Source: Mycolicibacterium sp. TY81 (GTDB taxonomy: Bacteria > Actinomycetota > Actinomycetes > Mycobacteriales > Mycobacteriaceae). Taken from it: a stretch of 64,000 nucleotides of DNA. Within the stretch, counting starts at the first letter, position 1. Every line of letters begins with the position of its first letter. Below the pieces are notes generated by a model. The model saw only the letters and a list, made by a program, of their open reading frames with translations, did not search any database and was not told where the DNA came from. This document shows, in pieces, positions 53,799-62,006 of this stretch. A program made the translations under genes and the position numbers. The stretch is taken from the NCBI RefSeq assembly GCF_018326285.1, contig NZ_AP023362.1, positions 620,001 to 684,000 of the forward strand, written 5' to 3'.

Positions 53799-54086
53799 TC
53801 AGGACCACATCTGGTGGTTCTTGCTCGCGGCGGACGAGTAGTTCTCGTGAGCGCCCTCAGCGATCTGTCGGAGCCGTGCCAGCGCCTCCCGCATCTCACG
53901 GGCACCTTCGTTCCACTGCGCCTGCGCCGACCGTTCCGCCTCGCCGGCGTCGCCGTACCAGCTGGAGCCCAACCGGGCGACCGAACCGGCTGCGTGCGCC
54001 AAGTGGGCTTCGAGGTCGGAATCGAACGCCGTCATCCGGTCGATGACCGCCGCCAGTGCCGCCGGATTGACGCTGAACTCGCTCAT
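53799..54086 (-). CDS. WXG100-family protein (second of pair)
   Basis: The 95-aa helical protein starts at ATG 54086, overlapping the preceding stop (TGATG). A WYG turn (GSSWYGD near residue 42) replaces the classic WXG, and a second helix rich in alanine and glutamate follows. WXG100 proteins form heterodimers exported by type VII (ESX) systems. It probably pairs with the product of the upstream gene and escorts the TNT toxin encoded 3 bases downstream. Confidence 0.88.
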   Translation of the reverse strand: MSEFSVNPAALAAVIDRMTAFDSDLEAHLAHAAGSVARLGSSWYGDAGEAERSAQAQWNEGAREMREALARLRQIAEGAHENYSSAASKNHQMWS

Positions 54087-54388
54087 CAGAGGCCCGATCC
54101 CGCGATGTGCGCGCCGCCCTCGGCGTCGGTGCTCGTGTACTTGGCCGCCGCCTCGTTGAGCAGCGCCGACATGCGACTCAGGCCGGCCGCCACCTGGGCG
54201 GCGCCTTCGTGCCATTCCTTCCACACGCCCGCGTACGCCGAGGCCGCGGACCCGGTCCAGCCGGTGCCCATGAGGCCGGATACCTCGTTGTCCAGGGACG
54301 TTATCCCGGTGCGGAGCCCGTCCGCGACGGTGGACAGCTCATGCGACACCGCGACCAGCTCCGACGGTTCCACCTGTAACTCGGCCAT
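54086..54388 (-). CDS. WXG100-family protein (first of pair)
   Basis: The 100-aa helical-hairpin protein has the motif GTGWTGSAASAYAGVWKEWHEG (WTG near residue 44), the usual WXG turn, with heptad-like helices on both sides. It starts at ATG 54388 and leads the leftward operon of two WXG100 proteins, TNT toxin and immunity genes. The intergenic region upstream carries two short inverted repeats and is shared with the divergent MscS gene. Confidence 0.9.
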   Translation of the reverse strand: MAELQVEPSELVAVSHELSTVADGLRTGITSLDNEVSGLMGTGWTGSAASAYAGVWKEWHEGAAQVAAGLSRMSALLNEAAAKYTSTDAEGGAHIAGSGL

Positions 54389-54480
54389 GCGATACCCCCA
54401 ACGCGATTGGCTGACGAATGGAGCTTACCGAGCGTGCCAGGGGGTCGCCGACGCGAATTTCCTTGTCGCTCACAGGTTTT

Positions 54481-54509
54481 AGACAGGTGTCTGCCAGATT
54501 GCTGGCAGA
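54481..54509. promoter_or_regulatory. Two short inverted repeats in the toxin/MscS divergent region
   Basis: AGACAGGTGTCT (54481-54492, arms AGACA/TGTCT) overlaps TCTGCCAGATTGCTGGCAGA (54490-54509, perfect 8-base arms, 4-base centre). They lie 93-121 bases upstream of the first WXG100 gene and could be an operator or an RNA hairpin. Nothing else is evident in the 54389-54662 gap. Confidence 0.4.
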
Positions 54510-54662
54510 AACGTGCCTCGAAGGGCAGCGCGCCTGTGACCCAGGCCACGGCCAGCCTCACCCTCCGACCGGATCTCTCCGCGCCACAAACCCGCTGGTC
54601 CCGGCTGCAGCCGGGAATCGCCGTGGCCAGGGGCTTCGACGCCCTCTCGTAGGGTCGAACAC

Positions 54663-55619
54663 GTGCATGTCTACCAACTGGCTTTCGAATGGACCGAAAC
54701 GAACCGACACTGGCTGCTCGAGGTGCCGATCCGGATCGCGGCCTACGGCGTCATCGCCCTGATCGCGCGGTTGGCCCTGCACCGGGTGATCGACCGCGCC
54801 ACGACCGGGCGCGCCGGCAAGACCATGGCCGTCGATGAGGAATCGCAGGCCAACCGTCCGCCCTTGTTGCGCTACCTACGCGACCGGGCGGCCTCGTCGA
54901 ACGCCCGCAAAGCTGCCGAGCGGCGTCGCCAGCGTGCACAGACCATCGGCTCGGTGCTGAAGTCGACGGTGTCGATCCTCCTGCTCCTGTGGCTGGTGCT
55001 CGCGATCCTCAGCGTGCTGGGCGTCAACATCGCGCCGTTCATCGCCTCGGCCGGTGTGGTCGGTCTCGCGATCGGCTTCGGCGCGCAGAACCTGGTCCGC
55101 GACTTCGTCAGCGGCATCTTCATGCTGCTCGAGGATCAGTACGGTGTCGGCGACAATGTCGACCTCGGCGACGTGACGGGCGAGGTGCAGAGCGTCGGCC
55201 TGCGCATCACCACACTGCGTGGCGGCGACGGCACCCTCTGGTACGTCCGCAACGGTGAGATCAAGCGCGTCGGCAACATGAGCCAGGACTACGCCGTTGC
55301 GAACGTTGAGGTTCCGGTCGCCTTGACCGCCGACCTCGACCGCGCCGAGCTGGTGGCCATCGAAGCGGCGGAGGACGCGATCATCGACCCGGCGATCGCT
55401 GCCGATGTGTTGGGTGATCCGGAAATGCTTGGCGTGCAGGAGCTCTCGCCTGATCTACTTACCTTGCGGATGTCGGTGAAAACCCGGCCGAACATGCAGG
55501 GCGCGGTGCAGCGCCGGATCCGCCGCGCGATTCTGCGCGCCTACGACGAACACGACATCGCTCTGCCGTACCCGCAGGGGCGGATTCACGCGGTGGTGGG
55601 CGGTCGGGCCGCGGAGTAG
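54663..55619 (+). CDS. MscS-type mechanosensitive channel
   Basis: The 318-aa protein has transmembrane segments near residues 18-38 and 98-120, then the pore helix and MscS signature (NIAPFIASAGVVGLAIGFGAQNLVRDFVSGIFMLLEDQYGVGDNV, about 120-165) and the beta domain (VQSVGLRITTLRGGDGTLWYVRNGEI). It opens under membrane tension to release osmolytes. The region between the first two membrane segments is charged (RRRQRAQ). The start is GTG 54663; an overlapping ATG at 54667 is in another frame. A convergent terminator follows. Confidence 0.92.
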   Translation: MHVYQLAFEWTETNRHWLLEVPIRIAAYGVIALIARLALHRVIDRATTGRAGKTMAVDEESQANRPPLLRYLRDRAASSNARKAAERRRQRAQTIGSVLKSTVSILLLLWLVLAILSVLGVNIAPFIASAGVVGLAIGFGAQNLVRDFVSGIFMLLEDQYGVGDNVDLGDVTGEVQSVGLRITTLRGGDGTLWYVRNGEIKRVGNMSQDYAVANVEVPVALTADLDRAELVAIEAAEDAIIDPAIAADVLGDPEMLGVQELSPDLLTLRMSVKTRPNMQGAVQRRIRRAILRAYDEHDIALPYPQGRIHAVVGGRAAE

Positions 55620-55628
55620 GGCCCTGGG

Positions 55629-55654
55629 CTCCCCGAACAACATTGGTCGGGGAG
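55629..55654. terminator. Bidirectional hairpin terminator
   Basis: CTCCCCGA (55629-55636) and TCGGGGAG (55647-55654) form a perfect 8-base stem with a 10-base loop, lying between the convergent MscS and Gre-like genes. There is no U tract, as is usual in mycobacteria. Confidence 0.7.
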
Positions 55655-55657
55655 CGG

Positions 55658-55963
55658 TCAGCGTCCGGCCGTCTCCTGCGGATTCACGCTGTCGACGGCC
55701 AGAACCGTGATCGCCATGCTCCGCCCGGATTCTGTCACGTATCTCCGGGTTTCGCCGACGTGCGAGGCGACGAGTGCTTTGCCCAGCGGGCACTCCACGG
55801 AGCAGGTGTCGCCCAGCGGCTTGGCGTCGGCGGGCAGGACGAGTTGGAAGATGTCCGTGTCGTCGGGGTCCCCGTTGAACGACACGGTGACCCAGGCGCC
55901 CGGCACGGCCTGACCTTCGAGGATCAGCTCGTCGCGGGCGTCGATTGTGTTGGTGGGTGACAT
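55658..55963 (-). CDS. GreA/GreB C-terminal-domain-like protein
   Basis: The 101-aa product from ATG 55963 contains AWVTVSFNGDPDDTDIFQLVLPADAKPLGDTCSVECPLGKALVASHVGETRRY, which follows the C-terminal FKBP-like domain of Gre transcript-cleavage factors (usually SP-[LI]-G-x-A-[LI]-G). The N-terminal coiled coil that inserts into RNA polymerase is missing, so it is not a normal GreA. Short Gre-like proteins in mycobacteria may bind RNA polymerase as regulators (inference). Earlier in-frame starts up to 56119 are possible, but the ATG at 55963 has the best-conserved opening. Confidence 0.65.
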   Translation of the reverse strand: MSPTNTIDARDELILEGQAVPGAWVTVSFNGDPDDTDIFQLVLPADAKPLGDTCSVECPLGKALVASHVGETRRYVTESGRSMAITVLAVDSVNPQETAGR

Positions 55964-56194
55964 TTCTCGCGGGTGCCGGTCTGCGATGACCGCACCGTGC
56001 TGTTCAGCGGCATTCGATGACACCGGGTGTGGGGGCGGAACCCTTGACGCGGTGTTCGGGTGAATTACAGCGTCCACGGTTGTCACTATCCGCCGCGTCG
56101 CCGGTCGTGGCGGACGCACGCGAGCTTGTTTGCCATGATGTCACGTGATGTACGTCCGTGGGTCAGACGGAGGGCGAAAGCGGCCGCGGCGTAC

Positions 56195-56217
56195 TTGTCG
56201 TAGCCCGGGCGTAGCGT
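56195..56217 (+). promoter_or_regulatory. Possible degenerate PafBC-type promoter
   Basis: TTGTCGTAG (56195-56203), 8 bases, TAGCGT (56212-56217). Only 7 of 9 box positions match, but the -10 is a full TANNNT and spacing is right. Transcription would start at or near the ATG (56225), giving a leaderless message. Weak evidence. Confidence 0.3.
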
Positions 56218-56224
56218 CCGCGAC

Positions 56225-57430
56225 ATGACCGACAAACGACGTTTACGGAGCCTCAAACAGGCTCGACGTGATGTGCGGCGAGCGAAGAAACGCAAGGCCG
56301 GGAATGCTCTCGACCGACGGCTGAAAAATGTAACCGGACAGCTGAAAGATGTAATCGGGCAGCTGAACGATGCAACCGGACAGCTGACAGAAATAGTGCG
56401 GCCCAGGGTCGATCAGCATCCGGTCTATCTCGTCAGCATGGCCAGCCGCGCGATCAACGTAGGGAACCTCAACCTCACTTCGCTCGATGCCAGCAGGCCG
56501 GACGGCGAAAAGCTGTATCGCCTGTTGACCGGCCTTATGTCGACACGCAACCGGCCGGTCACTGCCTTACTCGCTGTAATCGCGGAGCTTCTGGTCGACG
56601 ACACAGCTCTGCAATTCGAATGTCGAGCGGAACTCGCACAGCGCCACGAGCACCTGCCGGGATGGATCCACTCACTGTCGCAGGTGAACGTGCACCGGGC
56701 TGTCTGCCGAAGTGATGTCTTCGGTGATGTCGATGAGATTGCCATTGGTGCTCGACTAGTCGGTGGTCATGGGCTGACTGTGGTCGTGCGGGTCGACCAC
56801 AATCGGTTCTCGGGCGTCACCGACATCGCCATTGTGCCGGAGCTGATCGACGAAGTGCTTGCACGGATTGCGGAACCGGGTTCCGAGTCTGTTGTCGAAA
56901 TGAACCTCGCCGACGCGAGGGCGTGGATCGAAGGTGCTTTCAAGAAGCCAGTATTCGCGCGAGATGCTAATACGTGGATGCCAAACCGACCGCTGGTTAG
57001 GTGGCTGATCAGTAGGCTCCCGGAAGGTGGTGAGGGCCGCACACCGTCCATGGATTGGGCTTCCGCCGAGCAGCTGTGCGAGTCGTTCTTCGTCAGCAGT
57101 TCGTCTGCTCCGTTCAACGGCCCCGGCTACCGGGAGCAGCTGCTGGAGCTTTTCGAGACCGGCTCGGAAGACCCGCTGCGGTGGAGCGAAACACGTGTCC
57201 GAGACATAATGCGCAACCCGTCCTACTACGACGACGGCACGCCATTGGAGGTGGCGCTGGACGTTCCTGACCTGCTACGTGCGTTCATCCCATATGCGCA
57301 CGCGCAGAGTGGGATTGGCGACGAGCTGACGTCACGGACGCTTGCTGTGATCGATGAGCTGAGGCCGAGCTACCGGCACGAACTTATGAGCGAGGCGCGA
57401 GAGTTCTGGGGGTACGACGATGTGGGCTGA
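56225..57430 (+). CDS. Hypothetical protein with heptad repeats
   Basis: The 401-aa product begins with a very basic segment (KRRLRSLKQARRDVRRAKKRKAG) followed by three seven-residue repeats (VTGQLKD, VIGQLND, ATGQLTE; residues 36-56) that would form a short coiled coil. The remaining 340 residues (globular, acidic, no membrane segment) are not recognised by me. The basic stretch could bind nucleic acid. The stop lies 76 bases before the VapB-like gene; the operons are separate. Confidence 0.65.
   Translation: MTDKRRLRSLKQARRDVRRAKKRKAGNALDRRLKNVTGQLKDVIGQLNDATGQLTEIVRPRVDQHPVYLVSMASRAINVGNLNLTSLDASRPDGEKLYRLLTGLMSTRNRPVTALLAVIAELLVDDTALQFECRAELAQRHEHLPGWIHSLSQVNVHRAVCRSDVFGDVDEIAIGARLVGGHGLTVVVRVDHNRFSGVTDIAIVPELIDEVLARIAEPGSESVVEMNLADARAWIEGAFKKPVFARDANTWMPNRPLVRWLISRLPEGGEGRTPSMDWASAEQLCESFFVSSSSAPFNGPGYREQLLELFETGSEDPLRWSETRVRDIMRNPSYYDDGTPLEVALDVPDLLRAFIPYAHAQSGIGDELTSRTLAVIDELRPSYRHELMSEAREFWGYDDVG
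56330..56392 (+). repeat. Three tandem 21-bp repeats
   Basis: Units at 56330-56350, 56351-56371 and 56372-56392 are alike (GTAACCGGACAGCTGAAAGAT, with GTAATCGGGCAGCTGAACGAT and GCAACCGGACAGCTGACAGAA as variants), inside a coding region, each encoding one heptad. Copy number could vary by slippage. Confidence 0.85.
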
Positions 57431-57464
57431 TGGCTCCTCAAGTCAGCTCGGACGGGTTGCTAGC

Positions 57465-57491
57465 AGATTGCAAGCGAGAAGCATGCAATCT
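57465..57491. promoter_or_regulatory. Operator-like inverted repeat of the vapBC-like pair
   Basis: AGATTGCA (57465-57472) and TGCAATCT (57484-57491) are perfect 8-base arms separated by 11 bases, 16 bases before the antitoxin start. Such sites bind the VapB/FitA-type antitoxin and its toxin complex for autoregulation. Confidence 0.65.
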
Positions 57492-57506
57492 GGGTACAGT
57501 GGTCGT

Positions 57507-57722
57507 ATGCGGACTCTGCACCTCCGTAACGTCCCTGATGACGTCATGGATCGACTCGAACGGATGGCGCGTGCAGCGAGCACCTCGGTGACAGCCGTCG
57601 CGATCCGTGAACTCGATGCCGCGACTCGTCGAGTCGACAATGCCGCATTGCTGGCCACGCTGCCCGATCTGGATATCCCGACCGAGACCATCGTCAAGCA
57701 GTTGGAGTCCGAACGCCGGTGA
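57507..57722 (+). CDS. VapB/FitA-type antitoxin
   Basis: The 71-aa protein starts at ATG 57507, directly after the inverted repeat. Residues 1-40 (MRTLHLRNVPDDVMDRLERMARAASTSVTAVAIREL) are a ribbon-helix-helix DNA-binding domain of the FitA/VapB type; the C-terminal tail would wrap the toxin. Its stop overlaps the VapC-like start (GTGA), the normal coupling of these pairs. It would neutralise the toxin and repress the operon. Confidence 0.85.
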   Translation: MRTLHLRNVPDDVMDRLERMARAASTSVTAVAIRELDAATRRVDNAALLATLPDLDIPTETIVKQLESERR

Positions 57723-58102
57723 TTGTCGTCGATGCGTCGGCGGCAGTCTCTGGGCTTCTGCACGATGGCCAAGCACGTCGACTACTCGCTGCCGAATCGA
57801 TTCACGCGCCGCACTTGGTGGATGCGGAGGTGGCCAGTGTCTTGCGCCGGCAAGTGGCGTCCGGTCGGCTTACCTCTGCGGAGGGCCGGCAGGCTTTGAA
57901 TGTCTGGAGCGGGCTCGGGCTGATCCGCTACGCGGCTCCACCTCTCCTGGAACGCATTTGGGAACTTCGTGAGGCTGTGACGGCCTACGACGCGATGTAC
58001 GTCGCCCTCGCTGAGAACCTGGACTGCGCTCTGGTGACCGCGGATGCTCGGCTGTCAGGAGCGAATGGCCCACGATGCGCCATCACTGTCGTCCCGCGCT
58101 AG
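57719..58102 (+). CDS. VapC-type PIN-domain ribonuclease toxin
   Basis: The 127-aa protein has the PIN-domain acidic residues in order: IVVDASAAV (Asp 5), LVDAEVASVL (Glu 38), YDAMYVALAENL (Asp near 94) and LVTADARLSG (Asp near 111). These chelate magnesium for RNA cleavage, typically of tRNA or rRNA. The GTG start overlaps the antitoxin stop. Length and arrangement are normal. A bidirectional hairpin follows at 58143. Confidence 0.9.
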   Translation: MIVVDASAAVSGLLHDGQARRLLAAESIHAPHLVDAEVASVLRRQVASGRLTSAEGRQALNVWSGLGLIRYAAPPLLERIWELREAVTAYDAMYVALAENLDCALVTADARLSGANGPRCAITVVPR

Positions 58103-58142
58103 GAGAAGCATCCTCTCAGCGTTGACAGTGTTGCAGCACATG

Positions 58143-58182
58143 CGATTTGGAGCCGCCAAGGAAACTTGACGGCTCCAAATCG
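58143..58182. terminator. Bidirectional hairpin terminator
   Basis: CGATTTGGAGCCG (58143-58155) and CGGCTCCAAATCG (58170-58182) form a perfect 13-base stem with a 14-base loop between the convergent vapC-like and OPT transporter genes. Confidence 0.75.
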
Positions 58183-58253
58183 AACATGTCAGGAGAGGCG
58201 GCCCGCCCTCGCGGCCCGCGCAGGCACCACGAAATCAGCGGCAGCCAGACGAC

Positions 58254-60242
58254 TCAGCGCTCAGCCGACACCGGCTCGCTCCCCGCAATGACGCGCGTCC
58301 GCTTGTACATCCACGCCAGCACCGCCGCGAACGCCACGACGCCGATCACTTCAGGAAGAGACCCGCCGAAACCAGGGAACAGCGCAAAGGGCTCGTCGGA
58401 ACCAGTCCCGGCGACGAACCCGGCAAAGACAACGCCGTACAGACTCTCGCCGACGATCATGCCCGTCGCCAGCAGCACGCCGATCCGCTTTTTGCGCTCG
58501 ACGTCGCCGCCGGTACGGTCTGCCCAGCGGTTGTAGAACCAGCCCAGCAGCGCACCCAACGGAATGATCAGCGTCAGGCTCATCGGCAGGTACATGCCCA
58601 TTCCGACGGCCAGCGGCGGCAGCGCGAAACGTGATGTGCGGGTGAGAAACTCGTCAACCACAATGGCGACAACCCCGATGACGGCACCCAGCCCGATGAG
58701 CCCCCAGTTCAGCGACCCGCCGAACACGCCTTTGGCCAACGACGAGATCAGTGCGGCCTGCGGCGCGGCCAGGGCATGATCGCCGGCCCCGGGAGCACCG
58801 AGGAAACCGAACGCCCGCTGCATCAGGTTGAGCACCGGCGGAATGATCGCCGACCCGAACGCCACACCAATCACCAACGCCACCTGCTGTTTCCAGGGCG
58901 TCGCCCCGACCAGCTGACCGGTCTTGAGGTCCTGCAGATTGTCGTTGGAGATGGTCGCGACGCCGAACGTGATGGCCGCCGCGAACAACGTGAACGCCAC
59001 GAGCGCGGTGGACTGGCCGGCGTCGGCCCGCCCGAAGACCACCTTGATCAACACGGCGGCGATGAGGACGGTGAGGATGCCGACGCCGGAGATCGGGCTG
59101 TTCGACGAACCGATGAGCCCCGCCATGTACCCACACACGGACGCGATGACAAGCCCGATGACGAAGATGAACACCAGGCTCGCCGCGATGATCCCGGCCG
59201 AATGCCCCTGCAGCACAGTGCCGCGACTGAAATCCCACAGCAGCACGGCGATCGGCAGCAGCATCACCACGACGGTGCCGACGACCATGGGGAAGGGGAT
59301 GTCGCGCTCGGTGAGCTCGACAACCTGACCCTGCCGCCGGTCACGTGCCGACCCCAGCGCAGCGGTGACGCCTTTGACGATGGGGCGCAGGATCTTCAGC
59401 AGCGTCCAGATCGCCGCGACGGCAATGGCTCCGGCGCCGACGAACCGCACCTCGTGCACGAAGATGCCGTCGATGATGTCGCCGATCGGTTCGCTACCGG
59501 TGAGGGCGCCGTCGGTGCGGATGGGCAGCAGCACCCCGTACGAGATCACGAGCCCGACGAGCATCGCGATGCCGACCGTCATGCCGATCAGGTGCCCGAC
59601 GCCGATCATCGCCATCGACAGGCCAGCGGTGAACATCGTGCCGCCCGCGCCGATACGGGTATACGCGGTAACGGAATTGGCGAGCACCTTCATATTGGCG
59701 AGCAGCCCGAAAACGGCCGACACGATTGAACCGAACGTGATGACCTTCAGTCCGGTGCGGTTGGCCTCCACGCCTTCGGTGCCGTCACCGACCTTGAGCA
59801 CCTCGGCGGCGGCGACGCCTTCGGGGTAGGGCAGGTCTGTCCCGGTGACCAGGGCCCGGCGCAGCGGTATCGAGTACATGACGCCGAGCGTGCCGCCGAC
59901 AGCGCACATGGCGACGGTGGTCCAGTAGGGGAAACCGGTCCACCAGCCGATCATGATCAGCCCGGGCAGCACGAAGATGATCGCCGACAGCGTGCCGGCC
60001 GCCGACGCGACGGTCTGCACGATGTTGTTCTCGACGATCGAGTGGTTTGCGAAGCTGCGCAGCACCGCCATCGAGATCACTGCGGCGGGAATGGCGGTGG
60101 CGAACGTCAGGCCGACCTTGAGTCCGAGGTAGACGTTGGCGGCGGTGAACACGAGCGTGATGACACCGCCGAGCAGGATGCCGCGGACCGTCAGTTCACG
60201 CAGCGTCGGGGTGGCGGGGGTCGCTGGAGTGGCGGTGGCCAA
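58254..60242 (-). CDS. OPT-family oligopeptide transporter
   Basis: The 662-aa protein is strongly hydrophobic with about 14-16 transmembrane segments. It shows the OPT-type N-terminus (ELTVRGILLGGVITLVFTAANVYLGLKVGLTFATAIPAAVISMAVLR), NNIVQTVASAAG, YSIPLRRALV and WKQQVALVIGV, typical of bacterial OPT/YSL-related carriers. Members import oligopeptides or metal chelates; the substrate is unknown. It starts at ATG 60242 and is separated by 76 bases from the release-factor gene on the same strand. Confidence 0.92.
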   Translation of the reverse strand: MATATPATPATPTLRELTVRGILLGGVITLVFTAANVYLGLKVGLTFATAIPAAVISMAVLRSFANHSIVENNIVQTVASAAGTLSAIIFVLPGLIMIGWWTGFPYWTTVAMCAVGGTLGVMYSIPLRRALVTGTDLPYPEGVAAAEVLKVGDGTEGVEANRTGLKVITFGSIVSAVFGLLANMKVLANSVTAYTRIGAGGTMFTAGLSMAMIGVGHLIGMTVGIAMLVGLVISYGVLLPIRTDGALTGSEPIGDIIDGIFVHEVRFVGAGAIAVAAIWTLLKILRPIVKGVTAALGSARDRRQGQVVELTERDIPFPMVVGTVVVMLLPIAVLLWDFSRGTVLQGHSAGIIAASLVFIFVIGLVIASVCGYMAGLIGSSNSPISGVGILTVLIAAVLIKVVFGRADAGQSTALVAFTLFAAAITFGVATISNDNLQDLKTGQLVGATPWKQQVALVIGVAFGSAIIPPVLNLMQRAFGFLGAPGAGDHALAAPQAALISSLAKGVFGGSLNWGLIGLGAVIGVVAIVVDEFLTRTSRFALPPLAVGMGMYLPMSLTLIIPLGALLGWFYNRWADRTGGDVERKKRIGVLLATGMIVGESLYGVVFAGFVAGTGSDEPFALFPGFGGSLPEVIGVVAFAAVLAWMYKRTRVIAGSEPVSAER

Positions 60243-60318
60243 CTCTCGTCCTCTCTCTTGGGTGCTCTACACCGTAAGCGCTGAGCGCCGCAGTGTGCCC
60301 ACCTTCGAGAGGGGCGCG

Positions 60319-61947
60319 TCAGCTTTCGGCCGCTGCCACCAACGACCGGAGCTTGATGGACGGGTTGTCCCGCTGGAACCCTTCGAGGCGCCACGGCGTC
60401 GAGAACAGCACCAGCATGACGCCGTCGGTGCGGGTCAGCACCTCGCAGGACACCTGCTTGCTCATGAACTCGGCGTCCTCGGGCTCGACGACCCGCGCCA
60501 CCTGGTACGGCAGCGACTCGAGCGAGATGGCCGCGCCGATCTCGGTCGCCATGCGGTGCGCGGCGACCTCGAACTGCATGGGGCCGACGGCCGCGAAGAC
60601 GGGCGCCTGCTCACCGCGCTTGTCCGAGCGCAGCACCTGGACGACGCCTTCTTGATCGAGCTGTTCGATGCCCTTGCGGAACTGCTTGTGCTTGCTCGGA
60701 TCCTTGCCGCGGACCACGGAGAAGTACTCGGGGGAGAAGCTCGGAATCGGCGGAAACTCCACGGGCACATCGCGATACAGCGTGTCGCCGGGGCGAAGCG
60801 CCGCCGCGTTGGCCAGGCCGATCACGTCGCCGGGCCAGGCGTCGTCCAGTGTGGAGCGCTGCTGGCCGAACACCGACTGCGCGTACTTGGTCACGAAGGG
60901 CTTGCCGGTCCCGGCGTGGGTCAGCACATCGCCGCGTTCGAACGTGCCCGAGCAGACCCGCGCGTAGGCGATGCGGTCGCGGTGCGAGGTGTCCATACCG
61001 GCCTGCACCTTGAACACGAACGCGCTGAACGGCGAATCCACCGGTCGCGGCTCGCCCGCGACGTCGCGGATCGCGCCGGGGGAGGGCGCCAGGTCGACCA
61101 GGACGTCGAGCAGCTGGTTGACGCCGAAGTTCAGCGCGGCCGAGGTGAACAGGACGGGGGAGGACTCGCCGGACAGGAAGGTCTCGCGGTCGTAGTCCGA
61201 GCCGTCCATCGACAGCAGTTCGGACTCTTCGACGGCGGTGTCCCAGTCACCCTCGGCGGCGTCGTGCGCCTTGTCGGCGGGGATGTGCTCCTCCGGCGCG
61301 GCGGTGGCGCCACCGGCGGTGCGGGTGAAGCGGATGTAGTGGCCCTTGCGGCGATCCATCACACCCTTGAAATCGCCGGCGATGCCCACCGGCCAGGTCA
61401 GCGGCGTCGTCCGCAGCCCGATGCGCTCGTGGATCTCGTCCATCAGCTCCAGCGCGTGCCGGCCAGGGCGGTCCCACTTGTTGATGACCGTGATGATCGG
61501 GATGCCGCGGTGCTTACACACCTGGAACAGCTTCAGGGTCTGCGGCTCAAGGCCTTTCGCGGCGTCGATGAGCATGACGGCGCAGTCGACGGCCGTCAGC
61601 ACCCGGTAGGTGTCCTCGGAGAAGTCGGCGTGGCCGGGGGTGTCGAGCAGGTTGATGACGCAGTCGCGGTACGGGAACTGCAGCGCCGTCGAGGTGATCG
61701 AGATGCCGCGGGCCTTCTCCATCTCCATCCAGTCCGACACCGTGGACTTGCGGCCCGCCTTGCCGTGGATCGCGCCGGCCTCGCTGATCACCCGGGCGTG
61801 CAGGGCCAGCGCCTCGGTCAGCGTCGATTTACCGGCGTCAGGGTGACTGATGACGGCGAATGTGCGGCGACGGGCGGCTTCGGCGGCCACCCGGCCGGCG
61901 GAGCGGGTATCGGTGGCGGGGGCGGTGTCGGTCATGGCACCAGACAT
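60319..61947 (-). CDS. prfC: Peptide chain release factor 3 (translational GTPase)
   Basis: The 542-aa protein has RRRTFAVISHPDAGKSTLTEAL (G1 P-loop), RGISITSTALQF (G2), LLDTPGHADFSEDTYR (G3) and INKWDRPGR (G4), then an EF-Tu-like second domain and the RF3 C-terminal domain (FSPEYFSVVRGKD, QVLRSDKRGEQAPVFAAVGPMQFEVAAHRM). RF3 uses GTP to recycle class I release factors from the ribosome after termination. ATG 61947 is used, with ATG 61935 as an alternative. It follows the sulfatase gene on the same strand, separated by a hairpin terminator. Confidence 0.95.
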   Translation of the reverse strand: MSGAMTDTAPATDTRSAGRVAAEAARRRTFAVISHPDAGKSTLTEALALHARVISEAGAIHGKAGRKSTVSDWMEMEKARGISITSTALQFPYRDCVINLLDTPGHADFSEDTYRVLTAVDCAVMLIDAAKGLEPQTLKLFQVCKHRGIPIITVINKWDRPGRHALELMDEIHERIGLRTTPLTWPVGIAGDFKGVMDRRKGHYIRFTRTAGGATAAPEEHIPADKAHDAAEGDWDTAVEESELLSMDGSDYDRETFLSGESSPVLFTSAALNFGVNQLLDVLVDLAPSPGAIRDVAGEPRPVDSPFSAFVFKVQAGMDTSHRDRIAYARVCSGTFERGDVLTHAGTGKPFVTKYAQSVFGQQRSTLDDAWPGDVIGLANAAALRPGDTLYRDVPVEFPPIPSFSPEYFSVVRGKDPSKHKQFRKGIEQLDQEGVVQVLRSDKRGEQAPVFAAVGPMQFEVAAHRMATEIGAAISLESLPYQVARVVEPEDAEFMSKQVSCEVLTRTDGVMLVLFSTPWRLEGFQRDNPSIKLRSLVAAAES

Positions 61948-61961
61948 GCTATTGGCCGACC

Positions 61962-62006
61962 AGGCAAAACCTGTAATCGCGACGGCGTGACCTGCAGGTT
62001 TTGCCT
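61962..62006. terminator. Hairpin terminator after the sulfatase gene
   Basis: AGGCAAAACCTG (61962-61973) and CAGGTTTTGCCT (61995-62006) form a perfect 12-base stem with a 21-base loop, starting at the sulfatase stop codon and lying before the prfC gene. Confidence 0.7.
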
